Notes: generated by a model not told the origin, from the letters alone. DNA of 64,000 bases from Mariannaea sp. PMI_226 (GCA_024336345.1 JANFOG010000007.1:186001-250000), one strand, 5' to 3'; shown: positions 22,140-32,976, numbered from the stretch's first letter. Numbers and translations are program-made.

Positions 22140-23159
22140 TCAATATGGCAGGTCTTTCTCCCTGTCCCATTCCCTGTTTAAGAGCCAGGCCATACCATCT
22201 AGGGTCTTCTCCTTTACCTGTCGAGAGTGACAAGGTGGCCTCGAAATCGTGATCCAAGCGGCATGGTTCTCATTCTCAACCATGCCGAGCTTTGCCTGTA
22301 TACAAGGTGAGGTAGATAAACATTTCCCGTAAATCACTGCGTCGTCACGCAGAGGGTCCAAATCGCAAGCGTAAATGAACACTTTTTTCGGGTGGTGTTT
22401 AGCAAATTCGATGTTGGCAAAGTCGAGATTGACGGGGGAGAACCACGGTGAATGGATATCCGCACCGAGCAGTTCCTCCACGAATCGAACGCCGGCTGTC
22501 GTCAGGGGTTCGTTGCTCCCGTTCTCCACTCGAGACTTGAAGATGGCCTTATAGGCAGGCGACAGCATCTCTTCACGTACAAGTATCGGCAGCCCAGCGA
22601 AGATGCCAGAGATTGGGCTCTGAAAGCTGGCCAGGCCAGTGGTGAGATCGGATCTGCCGCTTTGTGAGGCTGCGGCGATGCCTCCAATGACAGCAGCAAT
22701 TGTCCCACCGGAGCTGATCCCGCCAACAACAAAGCCTAGATCTAAGTTGACACTGACCCCTGTGTCTTTCAAGAGGCCGCTGTTGAGGTTCCATGAGTCC
22801 GAAAGCCAAGCACACACCTCCCATCCGCTGTGCAGAGGTGCCGGCCAGGGATGCTGGGGTATGCGCTTATAATCCACGCAGGCCACAGCGCATCTGAGTA
22901 GGGTCGCCAAGCCGCGTGCCGGGGCCAGTACGTGGTTAGGGCTGCCGATCATGAACCCGCCGCCGTACAGGAGGACGACCAGCGGGCACTCAATGGTACT
23001 CCCCGGCGGCGCTCTAGGCCACACCACTTTGGTGCGACTTACCCATTGATCAGGAAGCTTGATATCCAGCCAAGCCTCGTCGAGTTCAGGCGGGCAGGGA
23101 CCCAGAGCTTCGAGACCGGCGGCGAGCTGTTCCTCCAAGAGCCTCCTGCGTTCGTCCAT
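22140..23159 (-). CDS. Alpha/beta hydrolase (HSL/arylacetamide-deacetylase-like)
   Basis: About 339 residues in one exon. The ATG at 23159 is the first in frame. Motifs follow the hormone-sensitive-lipase group: an oxyanion element YGGGF near residue 65 where the family usually has HGGG[FW], RIPQHPWPAP as the RxxPxHPxPA block, and nucleophile elbow GISSG with Ser at about 149. The acid residue is in DLDPLRDD (about 268-272), and a candidate catalytic His is in ENHAAW (about 299). The likely reaction is hydrolysis of a small carboxylester or amide; the substrate is unknown. The Tyr replacing the first His of HGGG is the main oddity. There is no signal peptide, so it is probably cytosolic. The short N-terminus may indicate a missing 5' exon. 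Confidence 0.78.
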   Translation of the reverse strand: MDERRRLLEEQLAAGLEALGPCPPELDEAWLDIKLPDQWVSRTKVVWPRAPPGSTIECPLVVLLYGGGFMIGSPNHVLAPARGLATLLRCAVACVDYKRIPQHPWPAPLHSGWEVCAWLSDSWNLNSGLLKDTGVSVNLDLGFVVGGISSGGTIAAVIGGIAAASQSGRSDLTTGLASFQSPISGIFAGLPILVREEMLSPAYKAIFKSRVENGSNEPLTTAGVRFVEELLGADIHSPWFSPVNLDFANIEFAKHHPKKVFIYACDLDPLRDDAVIYGKCLSTSPCIQAKLGMVENENHAAWITISRPPCHSRQVKEKTLDGMAWLLNREWDREKDLPY

Positions 23160-23923
23160 AGTTACTGGTAGATGGTGCTGTTGGTATTGTCTCACAAGTG
23201 GGTAAGACGATTGGTGTCACAGAGTGTAATTCTGCCTCATTCAATGGCCGAAAGAGTTGGTCACGACTACCCTAATGAGCTGCCACAGCAATGAACTGTC
23301 AAGGAATGTCTCTCACTTTATATTCTTGCGTCGAATCTTCTTGAGCAGACCTGGTTGAATTACATTTACCATTTTGGTGTGATGACTTACGTGAGACTGA
23401 GATCATTCTGCAAGACCTGAAGTAATGTGTAATATATGATTAGATGCATCCTTAGCATGGAAGTTTATTCGAGTCTCACCTTTTACCCCCGCAAATGTGT
23501 ATTAAAGCCTTTAGCGACCGGTTGTCTTATGTGGGATGCTTGAGTTGAACCGAGTGGAAAAATAACCTACTATGGTTTAGCTGACACTCTCTACATTTCC
23601 GGCGTCTCAGATGAATTTAGGAAACAAACAATCCTGCGGATGTCGACTCGCTCAAGCAATTGTAAGAAACTAACCCAGCTTCATTACTATAATACATCAC
23701 TTTCAAGGTCACGATTAGGCGGAGATGCTTGCCTATAGAAGAGCACTAGTCTCCACTTGGTATTCATACCCTTGATTCTGACAGCACCTAATTCCCTATC
23801 CACTTGAAAGACGTCTGCCAAATATGAGTTTGCTCCAAGACACCTTGAACGCGTTGAAATATTGGAGTAAGTTGGTTAGTGGCAACTTGTGCCTTTTGGG
23901 CCCCTCTAGACAGCTTCATCAGT
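23160..23923. other. Intergenic
   Basis: AT-rich upstream region of the hydrolase gene, up to 5S copy C. No supported gene. Confidence 0.4.
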
Positions 23924-24042
23924 ACATACGACCACAGCTCTTAGAGAATACTGGATCCCGTCTGCTCTCCGCACGTCAAGCTAAGAAGCGGCAGATTAGT
24001 ACTCGGGTCGGTGACGACCGGGGAATCCCTGCTGTTGTATGT
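23924..24042 (+). rRNA. 5S rRNA, copy C (119 nt)
   Basis: Starts ACATACGACC and ends CTGTTGTATGT. Helix II/III is GCTCTTAG/CTAAGAAGC. The second arm pairs GCAG with CTGC, whereas copies A and B have GTGG. It is followed by GTGTTCTTTTTG, with a T5 that could terminate Pol III. No tandem remnant was found at the expected 200-bp distance on either side. Confidence 0.9.
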
Positions 24043-24896
24043 GTTCTTTTTGTCTTTTTGCTGTTTAGGTATTTCTTTTGTTGCTTTCGACGGGCGAGGA
24101 TCTCTATCATCGTTTATGGTTCGTGTTCCGGCCGCTCTTTTTGGACTGCGAACGCCAATACCCATGGAGAACTACAAGGGTGGGCGCCCAGTGATGTTGA
24201 CGGCCTGTGTTTCTGAACAGTTGGCGTATTGTAGCGGCAGGTTATATTGTGGAAGTAGTAGCATATTTTGCAAAGTGGTTAACTGCTCTGGCTCTTTGCG
24301 AGCAGATTAGCTCCAAGAATGAGTGTAACTGGCATCCTACTAAAGAGGTGGGACCAGGCTGGAATCGCCAAAAGGAACAACTTTATGCGGTTCAGTTTAG
24401 AATCAACTCCTAGGTCGGCTGCAATGAACATTCCATTAGGTTTTGCACAATAACATCGCCTGTGGTCATGTGAGTCTGGATTGTGGGCTCTTCTGAAATC
24501 TGGTCGAACCTGATGACAACATAGAGGTCCTTTCGGCGTTGCCAGAGTGAACGGTTTTTGCTATGGTTATAAAGGAGTTAGGCAATTTCTAAGTGCCCAG
24601 GAGTCATTTGCTGAGAATACTGGCGTCAGTAAGTGTCCTAGCAATGAGTAGAATACAATTATCAAGGTTTAACATTATCATGTGCTAATCATAAACTGAA
24701 GTATCCGAGGTATATTTGAAAACTAGAGTAACTATATATATATTTGAACCCATAAGTAAATTATACACCCTGCACTAGTCGGGCCATGATCCTCTACAAC
24801 CTCAAGAGGCGAGGCGACTCCCCTGCCAAGTACCCTTGCAGAGTGTAAGGAGTGTACTTGAGGTACTTTAGAAACTATTGGCACTTAACCTTCTGT
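24043..24896. other. Intergenic
   Basis: Between 5S copy C and the 3' end of the ankyrin gene. AT-rich; nothing recognised. Confidence 0.4.
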
Positions 24897-27800
24897 TTAT
24901 GAGTCACATGAAAGTCCGAGTGGGCTTTGAGCAGCCGATGAAGAGAGATGGCTATGAAGCATCTGGACAATGTCTTCGCGGGGCGGTCGTTGCGCTCGCG
25001 CCCACGTAATTGGCGTCCACTTGTTGTCCCCAGGACCCTTGGCAGCGCTTGGGTCAACCTTGCCCAAGTCTAGCAACAGCTTGACTATTTTCTTGTCCCC
25101 TCTTTGTATTGCCAAAAACAGCGGCGTATATCCGTCCGGATTCTCGCTATTGGCGTCGGCTTTGTGTACATTGAGCAACAGGTTTACCATCTCATCGTCG
25201 CCTCTGTCTACCGCTTCCCATATTGGCGTCAGTCTAGATGTATCGCTGATACTAATGGTTGGCGGAAGACCCCATCCATTTCTGCCACTCCGTGTCGTTC
25301 CAAATTGCCCCTTGTTTCCATATGCATTCATGTTATTCTTGACATTTACGTCGATCTTGCCTGTGTCGAGCAACAGCCTGAAAATTCTTTCGTACTTTTC
25401 AATCTTTTCGTGATTTTCAACCCTTTCGCAAATCCCTGCCACTGCCAGCCACAATAGTGTGCGTCCATTGCTATCCACAATATCCAGGCCAGCACTGCCT
25501 TTGTCAAGCAGTAGCTTGACAATTCCATCATGCGCCCCCGCTACCGCTAGCAAAAGCGGCGTTTGTGGTCTATTTGGTTCATTGAAACCCCGATTGGATT
25601 GTCCAATTTGTTGTGGGCTGTTCACCTCGACATCTAGCTCAACGTTTCCCGTGCCTAGTAGTAGCTTGACGATTTCTTCAAGCCCTTGTTTTGCTGCTAT
25701 AAACAGTGGCGTCTGTCCCTGATTATCCTTGCGGTCCGGTTCAACCTCCCCGGTGTTAAGCAGCAGCTTGACAATCGCTTCATGGCCTCTTCTTACCGCC
25801 TGCAAGAGCGGCGTTTCTGGATTCTTTCCATGTGGATTTGCCCTCAATAGATAGCCTTCGGCGTAGGATCGGACAGTTTGTGGTGGGTTGTCCACCTTAA
25901 CGTCTGGCTCAACCTTGCGTGTGCCAAGCAGTAGCTCAACAATCGGCTTACTGCCTTCTTTTGTTGCCAAAAAGAGCGGCGTCTGTCCATACTTGTCCTT
26001 TGGATCCGGTTCAGCCTTGCCTATATCGAGTAACAGCCTGACAATTTCGACATGGCTGCCAGCGGCCGCCTCATGCAATGGCGTGCTGTCCCAGCCGTCC
26101 TTCGCATCTGGTGTAACACCGCCTGTTTCGAGCAGCAGCTTGACAATCGCATGATGGCCTTCCTTTGCCGCATGCCATAGTGGTGTCTGTTGTTTATTGT
26201 CCTTTGAATCTGGTCTACATTTGGGTGTGCGAAGTAGCTGCTTGACGATTTCTTCTTGGCCCTCAGCTGTCGCCCAAGACAACGGCGTCCGGCCGTCCTT
26301 ATCTTCGGCGCCTGGATTGACACGTTTATCTCTTAACAATACCTCGGCTACCTTCGTTCGTCCCATCTCTGAGGCATATGAGAGAGGTGTTCGCTCGCGT
26401 AGATCTGCTGAATCTGGGGATGCTCCCAATTCTATCAATGCCTTGACGGTGTTGATGCTCCCACTTTCAGCAGCGAAGGACAATGGTGTTCTATGTAGTT
26501 TTTCGAATCTTTTAAAATAATTACGTCCATCTTCGATGTCCACTACTGCACCATATTCGGCCAGAGTAAGCACCACCTCGAACCAGTCATTTGCTGCCGC
26601 ATCACAGAGTAAGTCCTTAGGTTGGTAACTCACTACTCTGTACTCAGTGTTGTAACTCATTGCTCTGTCCTTAGTGTTGTAACTCTCTAATCTGCCCCAC
26701 AGAGTAAGATATAATAAGGTTGAAGTTCGGTCGTTTCTGACCATAGGTATAGCGAAGCGGGGGTTGGAGGGTTCTGCGTAGTGGTCGCGTACCCCTTTTG
26801 CAATGGTATCGTAGCGGTCCATAATCTCAATAGTATCTTCATGGAGCGACTGGCTCTCGCGAGTCTTCGAAAACCAATAGATACCATTACGGCCAAACTT
26901 TCTGGTTGTGCTTTCACATAAAGCCCAACGGTATAACTCACACAATGCAATTGCTGCTCGTTTAGTATGATCGCTGTCAATTGGCTCGCCTGTGCTTGCA
27001 TCAGAACACATCAGAGGATCGCTGCAAAATCTCCACAGCCATTTCAGTAATGTTTCTGCTTCTTCCCACTGGTTGTGTTTTCGATGCTCATCTGCACTCT
27101 TCGTGACGGCTGCCAATACGTTGTCTGTGGAGGACAACACTAATCGGGATATCATTGGGGGCAAGACACACAACAGTGCCTCATCTTCTGTACCTAACTT
27201 GTTTTCGGTAAATGATCTCACCAGATCCAGGACAAAGGAATTTCTTAACTCAGGGTGTTGTGTTCTATGTTGAAAGTCAATGCTGCCAAAGTCGTCCACA
27301 ACGTCGAGCATACTCTTGATGAATGAACCAAACACTTCCTGGGCACACAGAGGCAGAAGAGAGCTATGTGCAGGAGCTGACAAGACTTTGAACGCACCAG
27401 GTTTCTGACCCTGTGGAGGCCCCATCGCGTGCCAACCAAAGAACCGAGCTGTATCACTCAAAGTTTCAGGCAGTTCACCACAGAGCACAGCATGGCATTT
27501 ATCTGTCCCAGTTTTTTCTTCCCATATGGTGCCCACATCACTGTATCGGATGGGGGCTGCCTTAAGTGTGGTCTCCAGAAAGCCAGTCACCGCACCACCA
27601 AACCATATTTTCAGATCAGATTCTGTCACCTGTCGGTAGACCGGGATGATGCGTCTGGCTGGGATCTCAGCCGCTCGGGATAGTGTGAATCCACTGCGTA
27701 AATCTGATATCTCAACAGCAGGATCAGACTTTAGTGACCAAACCCATAACCCTAAAAGTCCTTCCAGTTCTTCTCTCTTTTCCAGTCTCCAAGGAGCTGG

Positions 27801-29531
27801 TGGATTTGCACGTCTTAGCTTCAAGTACAGAGTATGCTGACTGCGTGACTCAGTAGCAGCGTTGCTTTTGTCAGAATTTGTTGACAAGTCCTTGCAGGTA
27901 ATTTCACAGGCGATGCCCCAATACAAAGACAAGGCATTTTCCCATTGTGCTCGAATTTTAGGGCTTTTTGAGAAGATCGTATTAACCGCACACTCAATCG
28001 CCAGAGAGAGTCGATTGGCGTTCTCTCGGACCTTGACCACTTCAACATCAAACCCCTCTGCAGAAACCGCAGTGTTTGTTCGTGGATTCGGAGACTGGGT
28101 GAGCTCAGCCAGGCGAGTCCGGTAGGCTAGTAATATGCCAGCCGCATTAGGGTTACCAGATAAGTGTGGAAGCTTGTCCATGATTCTGTCTCCTATGCCA
28201 GGAGTACCACAGAATTTCCAGAAGTAACGGCGCTGAGAATCTTGTGCATTAGGCGGTACACTGCACATTGAAACGCGTGGTGTGAGATCCAAATCATCTT
28301 GAAGAACGCTTTCACCAATTCGCAGGGTAAGCCAATCCAGCTCGTGGCCAACAACCTCATCTGGATAGCGACGAAGAAAGTTATCTTCCGGTTTCAAGCG
28401 TTGCATGCGGAGCGCAGCTCGTGCCGCGCTCATCACCATTATCGCACCAAGTTGGGCAATGGAAACGGCGGAATGCATGCCCCGAAGTCCGATAAACTGT
28501 AAAATAAAGCCGGTGATAGTGATCCCAACAGCTGCCCAAACCAGGAGCCCTGAGTTCCTTGTCCAATTTTCCGATCGGTTCTTCCATGACCTGATGTACT
28601 CATTTAGATGGTTGTTGTGATCACTGTAGCAGAAAGAGTCAAAAGCCTGATCCCCGAGGACTTGCCCTCCAGGCTGTACCCAGTATATTGATGAGAGCTG
28701 GCGCTTTTCCTCTCTTGTTTTCCTGCGGAAAATTTGTTCACTGGTGCTCTGGCCGACCAGAAATGCACAAAGAAGAATTCCGCTGTTCACAAAAAGGGTT
28801 CCAACGATAACCAGGGGGCAGGCATAAGATTCCGGTCGACTACCATTCTTTTCCCACTGCAGGTAGTATGTTATAACGCCGGCAAAGACCAAAACACCGG
28901 CCTGCAAGATCAAGCCAATCGTGGCTACTGCTCGGAAGACATATTTGGGTGGTCTCTTGATACCAACATTGAGAGATAGATTAGGGGCGAACGTGTCAGG
29001 CCCGACATCTTTCTCGGCGTCTCGCATGCCCTTCTGTTCATCCTCCCACTCATCTTTGCCATTTTTGCTGCGGACGTAGTCTCGAAATGTGTATATTCCT
29101 GCTTGGCCATTTTCAAAGTCTTGGTTGATCGGATCATGAACAAATTCGAGAATTTTTGGACGTCCAAAAACTTTTGCAATGCCGCCGTTGTTGTAGAGTT
29201 CGCATACATCCCGGCTCGTAGAGGAGCACAGCTCAGCCTCAGCATTGCTGCCTCCCTCTTGAGCTCTGCCTATAAAGGCACGTAGCGATGGGCTTCCACA
29301 CACGCGTATCGCAGAGACGACGGCGGTGAGAATGCCCATCGGCGCCATGGCAAATATAAAATAATCAAGCCATGTAATGCTTTCGCTGAGATATTGTTTC
29401 GTGATTTGCTCACCGAACAGGGATAAAAATGGCGCCAGGTCGCTGGCAAGATTGTTGGAGAAGTCATCCCAGCTGTCTGCGCGGACAAGCGGGATGTTCA
29501 GAAGGGTGCAAAAGCAAGCAGCAAATAGCAT
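24897..29531 (-). CDS. Membrane-anchored ankyrin-repeat protein, 1544 aa
   Basis: One uninterrupted exon. The N-terminus looks like a signal peptide (about 1-18). Several hydrophobic helices follow at about 55-75, 200-225, 238-262, 325-346 and 352-372, including the segment GLRGMHSAVSIAQLGAIMVM. The block CGSPSLRAFIGRAQEGG...RDVCELYNNGGI is a signature shared with many unnamed Hypocreales ankyrin proteins. A long central region (about 400-990) has no recognised fold. About twelve ankyrin repeats fill residues 1010-1510 (TPLxxAxxxGxxxIVKLLL pattern), several with DxKD linkers. No nucleotide-binding STAND domain is visible. Three nine-residue repeats precede the ankyrin array (DNA 26613-26692). 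Membrane plus repeat architecture suggests a sensor or scaffold; the role is unknown. The gene sits among dispersed 5S genes. Confidence 0.85.
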   Translation of the reverse strand: MLFAACFCTLLNIPLVRADSWDDFSNNLASDLAPFLSLFGEQITKQYLSESITWLDYFIFAMAPMGILTAVVSAIRVCGSPSLRAFIGRAQEGGSNAEAELCSSTSRDVCELYNNGGIAKVFGRPKILEFVHDPINQDFENGQAGIYTFRDYVRSKNGKDEWEDEQKGMRDAEKDVGPDTFAPNLSLNVGIKRPPKYVFRAVATIGLILQAGVLVFAGVITYYLQWEKNGSRPESYACPLVIVGTLFVNSGILLCAFLVGQSTSEQIFRRKTREEKRQLSSIYWVQPGGQVLGDQAFDSFCYSDHNNHLNEYIRSWKNRSENWTRNSGLLVWAAVGITITGFILQFIGLRGMHSAVSIAQLGAIMVMSAARAALRMQRLKPEDNFLRRYPDEVVGHELDWLTLRIGESVLQDDLDLTPRVSMCSVPPNAQDSQRRYFWKFCGTPGIGDRIMDKLPHLSGNPNAAGILLAYRTRLAELTQSPNPRTNTAVSAEGFDVEVVKVRENANRLSLAIECAVNTIFSKSPKIRAQWENALSLYWGIACEITCKDLSTNSDKSNAATESRSQHTLYLKLRRANPPAPWRLEKREELEGLLGLWVWSLKSDPAVEISDLRSGFTLSRAAEIPARRIIPVYRQVTESDLKIWFGGAVTGFLETTLKAAPIRYSDVGTIWEEKTGTDKCHAVLCGELPETLSDTARFFGWHAMGPPQGQKPGAFKVLSAPAHSSLLPLCAQEVFGSFIKSMLDVVDDFGSIDFQHRTQHPELRNSFVLDLVRSFTENKLGTEDEALLCVLPPMISRLVLSSTDNVLAAVTKSADEHRKHNQWEEAETLLKWLWRFCSDPLMCSDASTGEPIDSDHTKRAAIALCELYRWALCESTTRKFGRNGIYWFSKTRESQSLHEDTIEIMDRYDTIAKGVRDHYAEPSNPRFAIPMVRNDRTSTLLYLTLWGRLESYNTKDRAMSYNTEYRVVSYQPKDLLCDAAANDWFEVVLTLAEYGAVVDIEDGRNYFKRFEKLHRTPLSFAAESGSINTVKALIELGASPDSADLRERTPLSYASEMGRTKVAEVLLRDKRVNPGAEDKDGRTPLSWATAEGQEEIVKQLLRTPKCRPDSKDNKQQTPLWHAAKEGHHAIVKLLLETGGVTPDAKDGWDSTPLHEAAAGSHVEIVRLLLDIGKAEPDPKDKYGQTPLFLATKEGSKPIVELLLGTRKVEPDVKVDNPPQTVRSYAEGYLLRANPHGKNPETPLLQAVRRGHEAIVKLLLNTGEVEPDRKDNQGQTPLFIAAKQGLEEIVKLLLGTGNVELDVEVNSPQQIGQSNRGFNEPNRPQTPLLLAVAGAHDGIVKLLLDKGSAGLDIVDSNGRTLLWLAVAGICERVENHEKIEKYERIFRLLLDTGKIDVNVKNNMNAYGNKGQFGTTRSGRNGWGLPPTISISDTSRLTPIWEAVDRGDDEMVNLLLNVHKADANSENPDGYTPLFLAIQRGDKKIVKLLLDLGKVDPSAAKGPGDNKWTPITWARAQRPPREDIVQMLHSHLSSSAAQSPLGLSCDS
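26613..26692 (-). repeat. 27-bp coding tandem repeat, about 3 units
   Basis: The units share TTGTAACTC...CTCTG..CTTAG on the + strand and encode SYNTKDRAM/SYNTEYRVV/SYQPKD-like nonapeptides just before the ankyrin array. The period is in frame. Confidence 0.75.
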
Positions 29532-32050
29532 ATTCGAAGCTGCGTGTCGTTGATACTGCCGAGTGTGAGAACTCTTGGCTGAATATAGGACGTTTGAGGT
29601 TCGAGACTTGGCGAAGTGATGGGCGTTTTACGCTTTATGCCTGATGGCCCATCGACAGACATGGACCGGACTGCGGCGTCTCACAGCCCCAAGTCGCCAT
29701 GCGATATTGAAAAGATATCCAATTAGCTATGGTCATTACGCTGATGGCTTTGCGACAGAAAACCTGGAAGGGGTAAGATTACATGCAGGCGAGGCGAAGC
29801 AAGCTACTTTTCGGGCCGCAGCGTCGATGTAGTAATGACCATGCTCCTCCTGGTAATGACATTGATGATCTATACCGAAAACGATTGGATGCTGATAAAC
29901 CCTCGAAAACTCAGCGTCAGCTGGTTATAAGGACTGAAATGCCTGATTGGTTGAGTCAGGGTGCTTACCGCTGGGGCTTCATGTCGAGCGCAGCCATCAG
30001 CTACAGGCCGTCTTTGAAGGCCTCGTTGGCTGTCCAGGGCTGCAAAATGTACGGCGGCTGTTGATGCCTCAAGCCTGCAAAAGGCGCCACCCCCATAGGC
30101 TTGTGGAAATCTTACGACTATCGAAACCGAGAGTGGAAAGCGTCTCATTCTGCCCCAAACGCAGTTATAAGCATAGACTACCAATTCGTGTGATCTTCTC
30201 AGCGCTAGCTTGAATGCCTCGGCTGATTTTTAAACCAGAGGGGCCTTCCAAATTGCTAGTTGTGCGTAGTGATGTAAAGAATCATCAACTTCTTGTGATC
30301 TGGTAATGTGAGTCAAGGTAGTAGTCCGAATGGATCTCTGCTTTTTCGAACATCATCCATTCTATGTATAAAATAAAGCCTTTCTATAACCAATCAGACC
30401 ACGACGAATGAATGAATTCACCACGACTGGCATGTCTAAGCTGCTCGGTCCTAGCAGCATCTATTAATGACAAACGGCTGTATGTACAAGGAGAGAGTCA
30501 ACATCAATTTTATCAACCATGAACGCAATGCCTTAATCCACTACAATTAATTCACTATGGAGCTTTTGTGCTGGCTAATATGCCCCGACTTGGTCCTCGA
30601 ACCACCACCATTGGTAGCATTACAAGCTCTATCCAGCATAACCTGCCAACCGTCAACTGCATAAGAAGTAGCCTGTTGGGTGCTTTCATTTGTGTGTGCG
30701 CTTGACATTTGGCCGCGGCACTAGAAGAAGTCTTATCAACCTATTTCGAATTTTGTCAAGTATTAGAGATTTTTCTTCGATGTCGGAAAGCATAAAAATG
30801 TATCCTTCCAGCATAATAGCCTAACCATCACAGTTGGTTGGTGGGATTTGAGTAAGGCGATGATTATCGCCTTCAAGCCGTCACCTATCATTCCGAGCAG
30901 TCCCCACGCGATTGCACTGCCCGATTCCCAATCATGCTTCAACACGTTTGCCTCGTCTGGCAGACACACAGACCTGACCTCTGCCTAGCTTTGCCTCACA
31001 AGTGCAGAAGCCATGTGTGATGCAAGTCCAAATTACCTCAGGGTTTTCAAGCTTGCCCCGTACCTCAGAGGAATAAACACTTGATCAGCAATAATCTCAC
31101 TAGTCTCCTTGGTATTGAGGTTCTCGTCGAGTGCGATGAACAATTGATACCAGAGCCTATTCTAGATGACGGAACTAGTATTCTAAAACTTTAAGCCATA
31201 AATAATCGCACTCCATATATATTTACAGGGTAGAATTGAAATGGAGACAGTAAACGGAATTGTGCGGGTATGGCTCACTCACACTGCGGTCTCTCAGAGC
31301 AACAATAAGGTCCTCAATGCCGGTAAAGCGTTGTTCTTTTATATACTGAACAAGGTATTATTTAAACTACACCCACATCGTAGATTATCTAGGTAGGTAA
31401 GCTATTAAATAATTCAGCTTAGTCCTATATATGTGGTTCTTCTCAATCGAATTAAGACTGCATCAATCAGATATGCGTCCAAAAACAGCAAATTGAGCCA
31501 CCTCTGGATTATCACAGGTCGACACGCACAGGCTTGTTTACAAGTCAGCTCGCGAGGGACATGTAAGAAAAAAAATCAGGTAACCGATCGGACAGGCGAA
31601 CTAAATGCTCTTTCAACAGTCAAATCGAGGGTCTAGGGTACTCTTGCTGTGACTACTCCCGTTAGAAATCATTGTTGCTGCTTGTCAACTCTGCCTTGAA
31701 TCGATCGGCTTTGTGAGGAGAAGAAAAGTCCACCGGTCCACAGATTATTGAATGCACGAAGGCTCATACATGGCGTCGCGATAGTAGAATCGAAAATGAG
31801 GCATCATTGTTGTGGAAAGAAAATGGCGATAGCCAATCAAATTGCATAGAAGTAAAGAATCCCATTTGATCAAGTGGTTTATCAAGTCAGAGGCCAAGTT
31901 CATAGTTAGATAATGGGGGACAATAGTAGTTGGGTCGGTGACGACCAGCGAATCCCTGCTGTTGTATGTTTTTTTTGCTTCCTGTAGCTTGCTTCCTGTA
32001 GCTGCTGAAACCTCTCGCTCTCTTAGTCTTCCTAATGCCTTCAACCAAGC
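29532..32050. other. Gene-poor intergenic region
   Basis: No supported coding gene. Open frames at 29644-30213 and 30763-30969 are short and unrecognised. It contains a 3' half of a 5S rRNA gene at 31924-31969 and a duplicated element CTTCCTGTAGCTTG at about 31978-32003. Confidence 0.45.
31924..31969 (+). pseudogene. 5S rRNA 3'-half remnant of a different isotype
   Basis: TAGTAGTTGGGTCGGTGACG followed by ACCAGCGAATCC and CTGTTGTATGT matches the last 46 nt of 5S and is followed by T8. It carries the common fungal GTTGG/CCAGC helix rather than the CTCGG/CCGGG helix of the four complete copies. The 5' half is missing. It ends exactly 200 bp before the end of copy D. Confidence 0.8.
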
Positions 32051-32169
32051 ACATACGACCATAGCTCTCAGAAAATACTGGATCCCGTCTGCTCTCCGAG
32101 CGTCAAGCTGAGAAGCGGCGAATTAGTACTCGGGTCGGTGACGACCGGGGAATCCTCGCTGTTGTATGT
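32051..32169 (+). rRNA. 5S rRNA, copy D (119 nt)
   Basis: Starts ACATACGACC and ends CTGTTGTATGT. Helix II/III is GCTCTCAG/CTGAGAAGC, a C:G pair where copies B and C have T:A. The second arm pairs GCGA with TCGC. Downstream is a T-rich stretch with T5 at about 32176-32180. Confidence 0.9.
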
Positions 32170-32976
32170 CTATTATTTTTGCTCTTTTTGCCTTCGTATA
32201 ATTGATCCTCTGCAGTCCCGTCTCTAGGATATATCACAACATCCCTTTGATGAGCTTGTGCTCCGTCGGGGTCCTTGTTTCCTATTAAGCAGCCCCGTTC
32301 CTCTATTTGTTATATATTCGGCAAATTCGTTCTGTGATCGTTGGATCAATGGCTTCACTGTGTGGTGCAAATGATTCCACCATGGTCCCCAATAATACCA
32401 TATAAAAGCATCCTTGTTGGACACTTACTGAGTGATATCCAAGAAACGTCAATACCGTTGCAGATAGTTAATGAGACCACTGACCAATCTCCTTATATCG
32501 TACATGGCGACTCAGAGCAATCCAAACAGCATCTTTGGAAGAGGATATTACACACTAAGCATAATGCCTTGACCGTTGTCTGGCCCATATGTGCCCTGAA
32601 GGTTCTCAACTGTAGCCCTATTGTTCTAACTGAAGCCATAAATACTGGCAGTCAAGATTTGCTGAAGATTGATCAGAGATCCGCTGCGACCTTAGGGGAA
32701 ACAGGAGGTCAATGATTTCATCCCAGTTCTACTGGCTCGAAAGAACACAAGACAAGAGAGTCGAAGGGTGGGGAATGATTGGAAGAATAATCCTTCATGT
32801 GAATAGTATTATAATATATTTTCCTATAAAAAGATTTTGCTGCTGATAACATAACCCGATGGTTTTCCTACTTAGATTTCCACCCATAAAATGCATAAAC
32901 ATATATCATGATTAGCCAAAAAATATAAAGAAAAATAGCCAAAAACAAATCCTGTTTGCCTTCTATTGCTTGTTTC
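32170..32976. other. Intergenic
   Basis: AT-rich region between 5S copy D and the sulfatase 3' end. The 124-codon open frame at 32341-32715 matches no family that I know. Confidence 0.4.

Noticed and set aside
24897..29531. NLR/STAND-type nonself-recognition receptor
   Set aside because: Ankyrin repeats suggested it, but I see no P-loop or NACHT/NB-ARC motifs between the membrane segment and the repeats.
30763..30969. 68-codon minus-strand frame with SGSAIAWGLLGMIGDGLK
   Set aside because: Slightly hydrophobic and protein-like, but short and isolated. Cannot be tied to a family; could be a gene relic.
32341..32715. 124-codon plus-strand open frame
   Set aside because: No recognisable motif, AT-rich surroundings, no start context or intron evidence. 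Probably chance.
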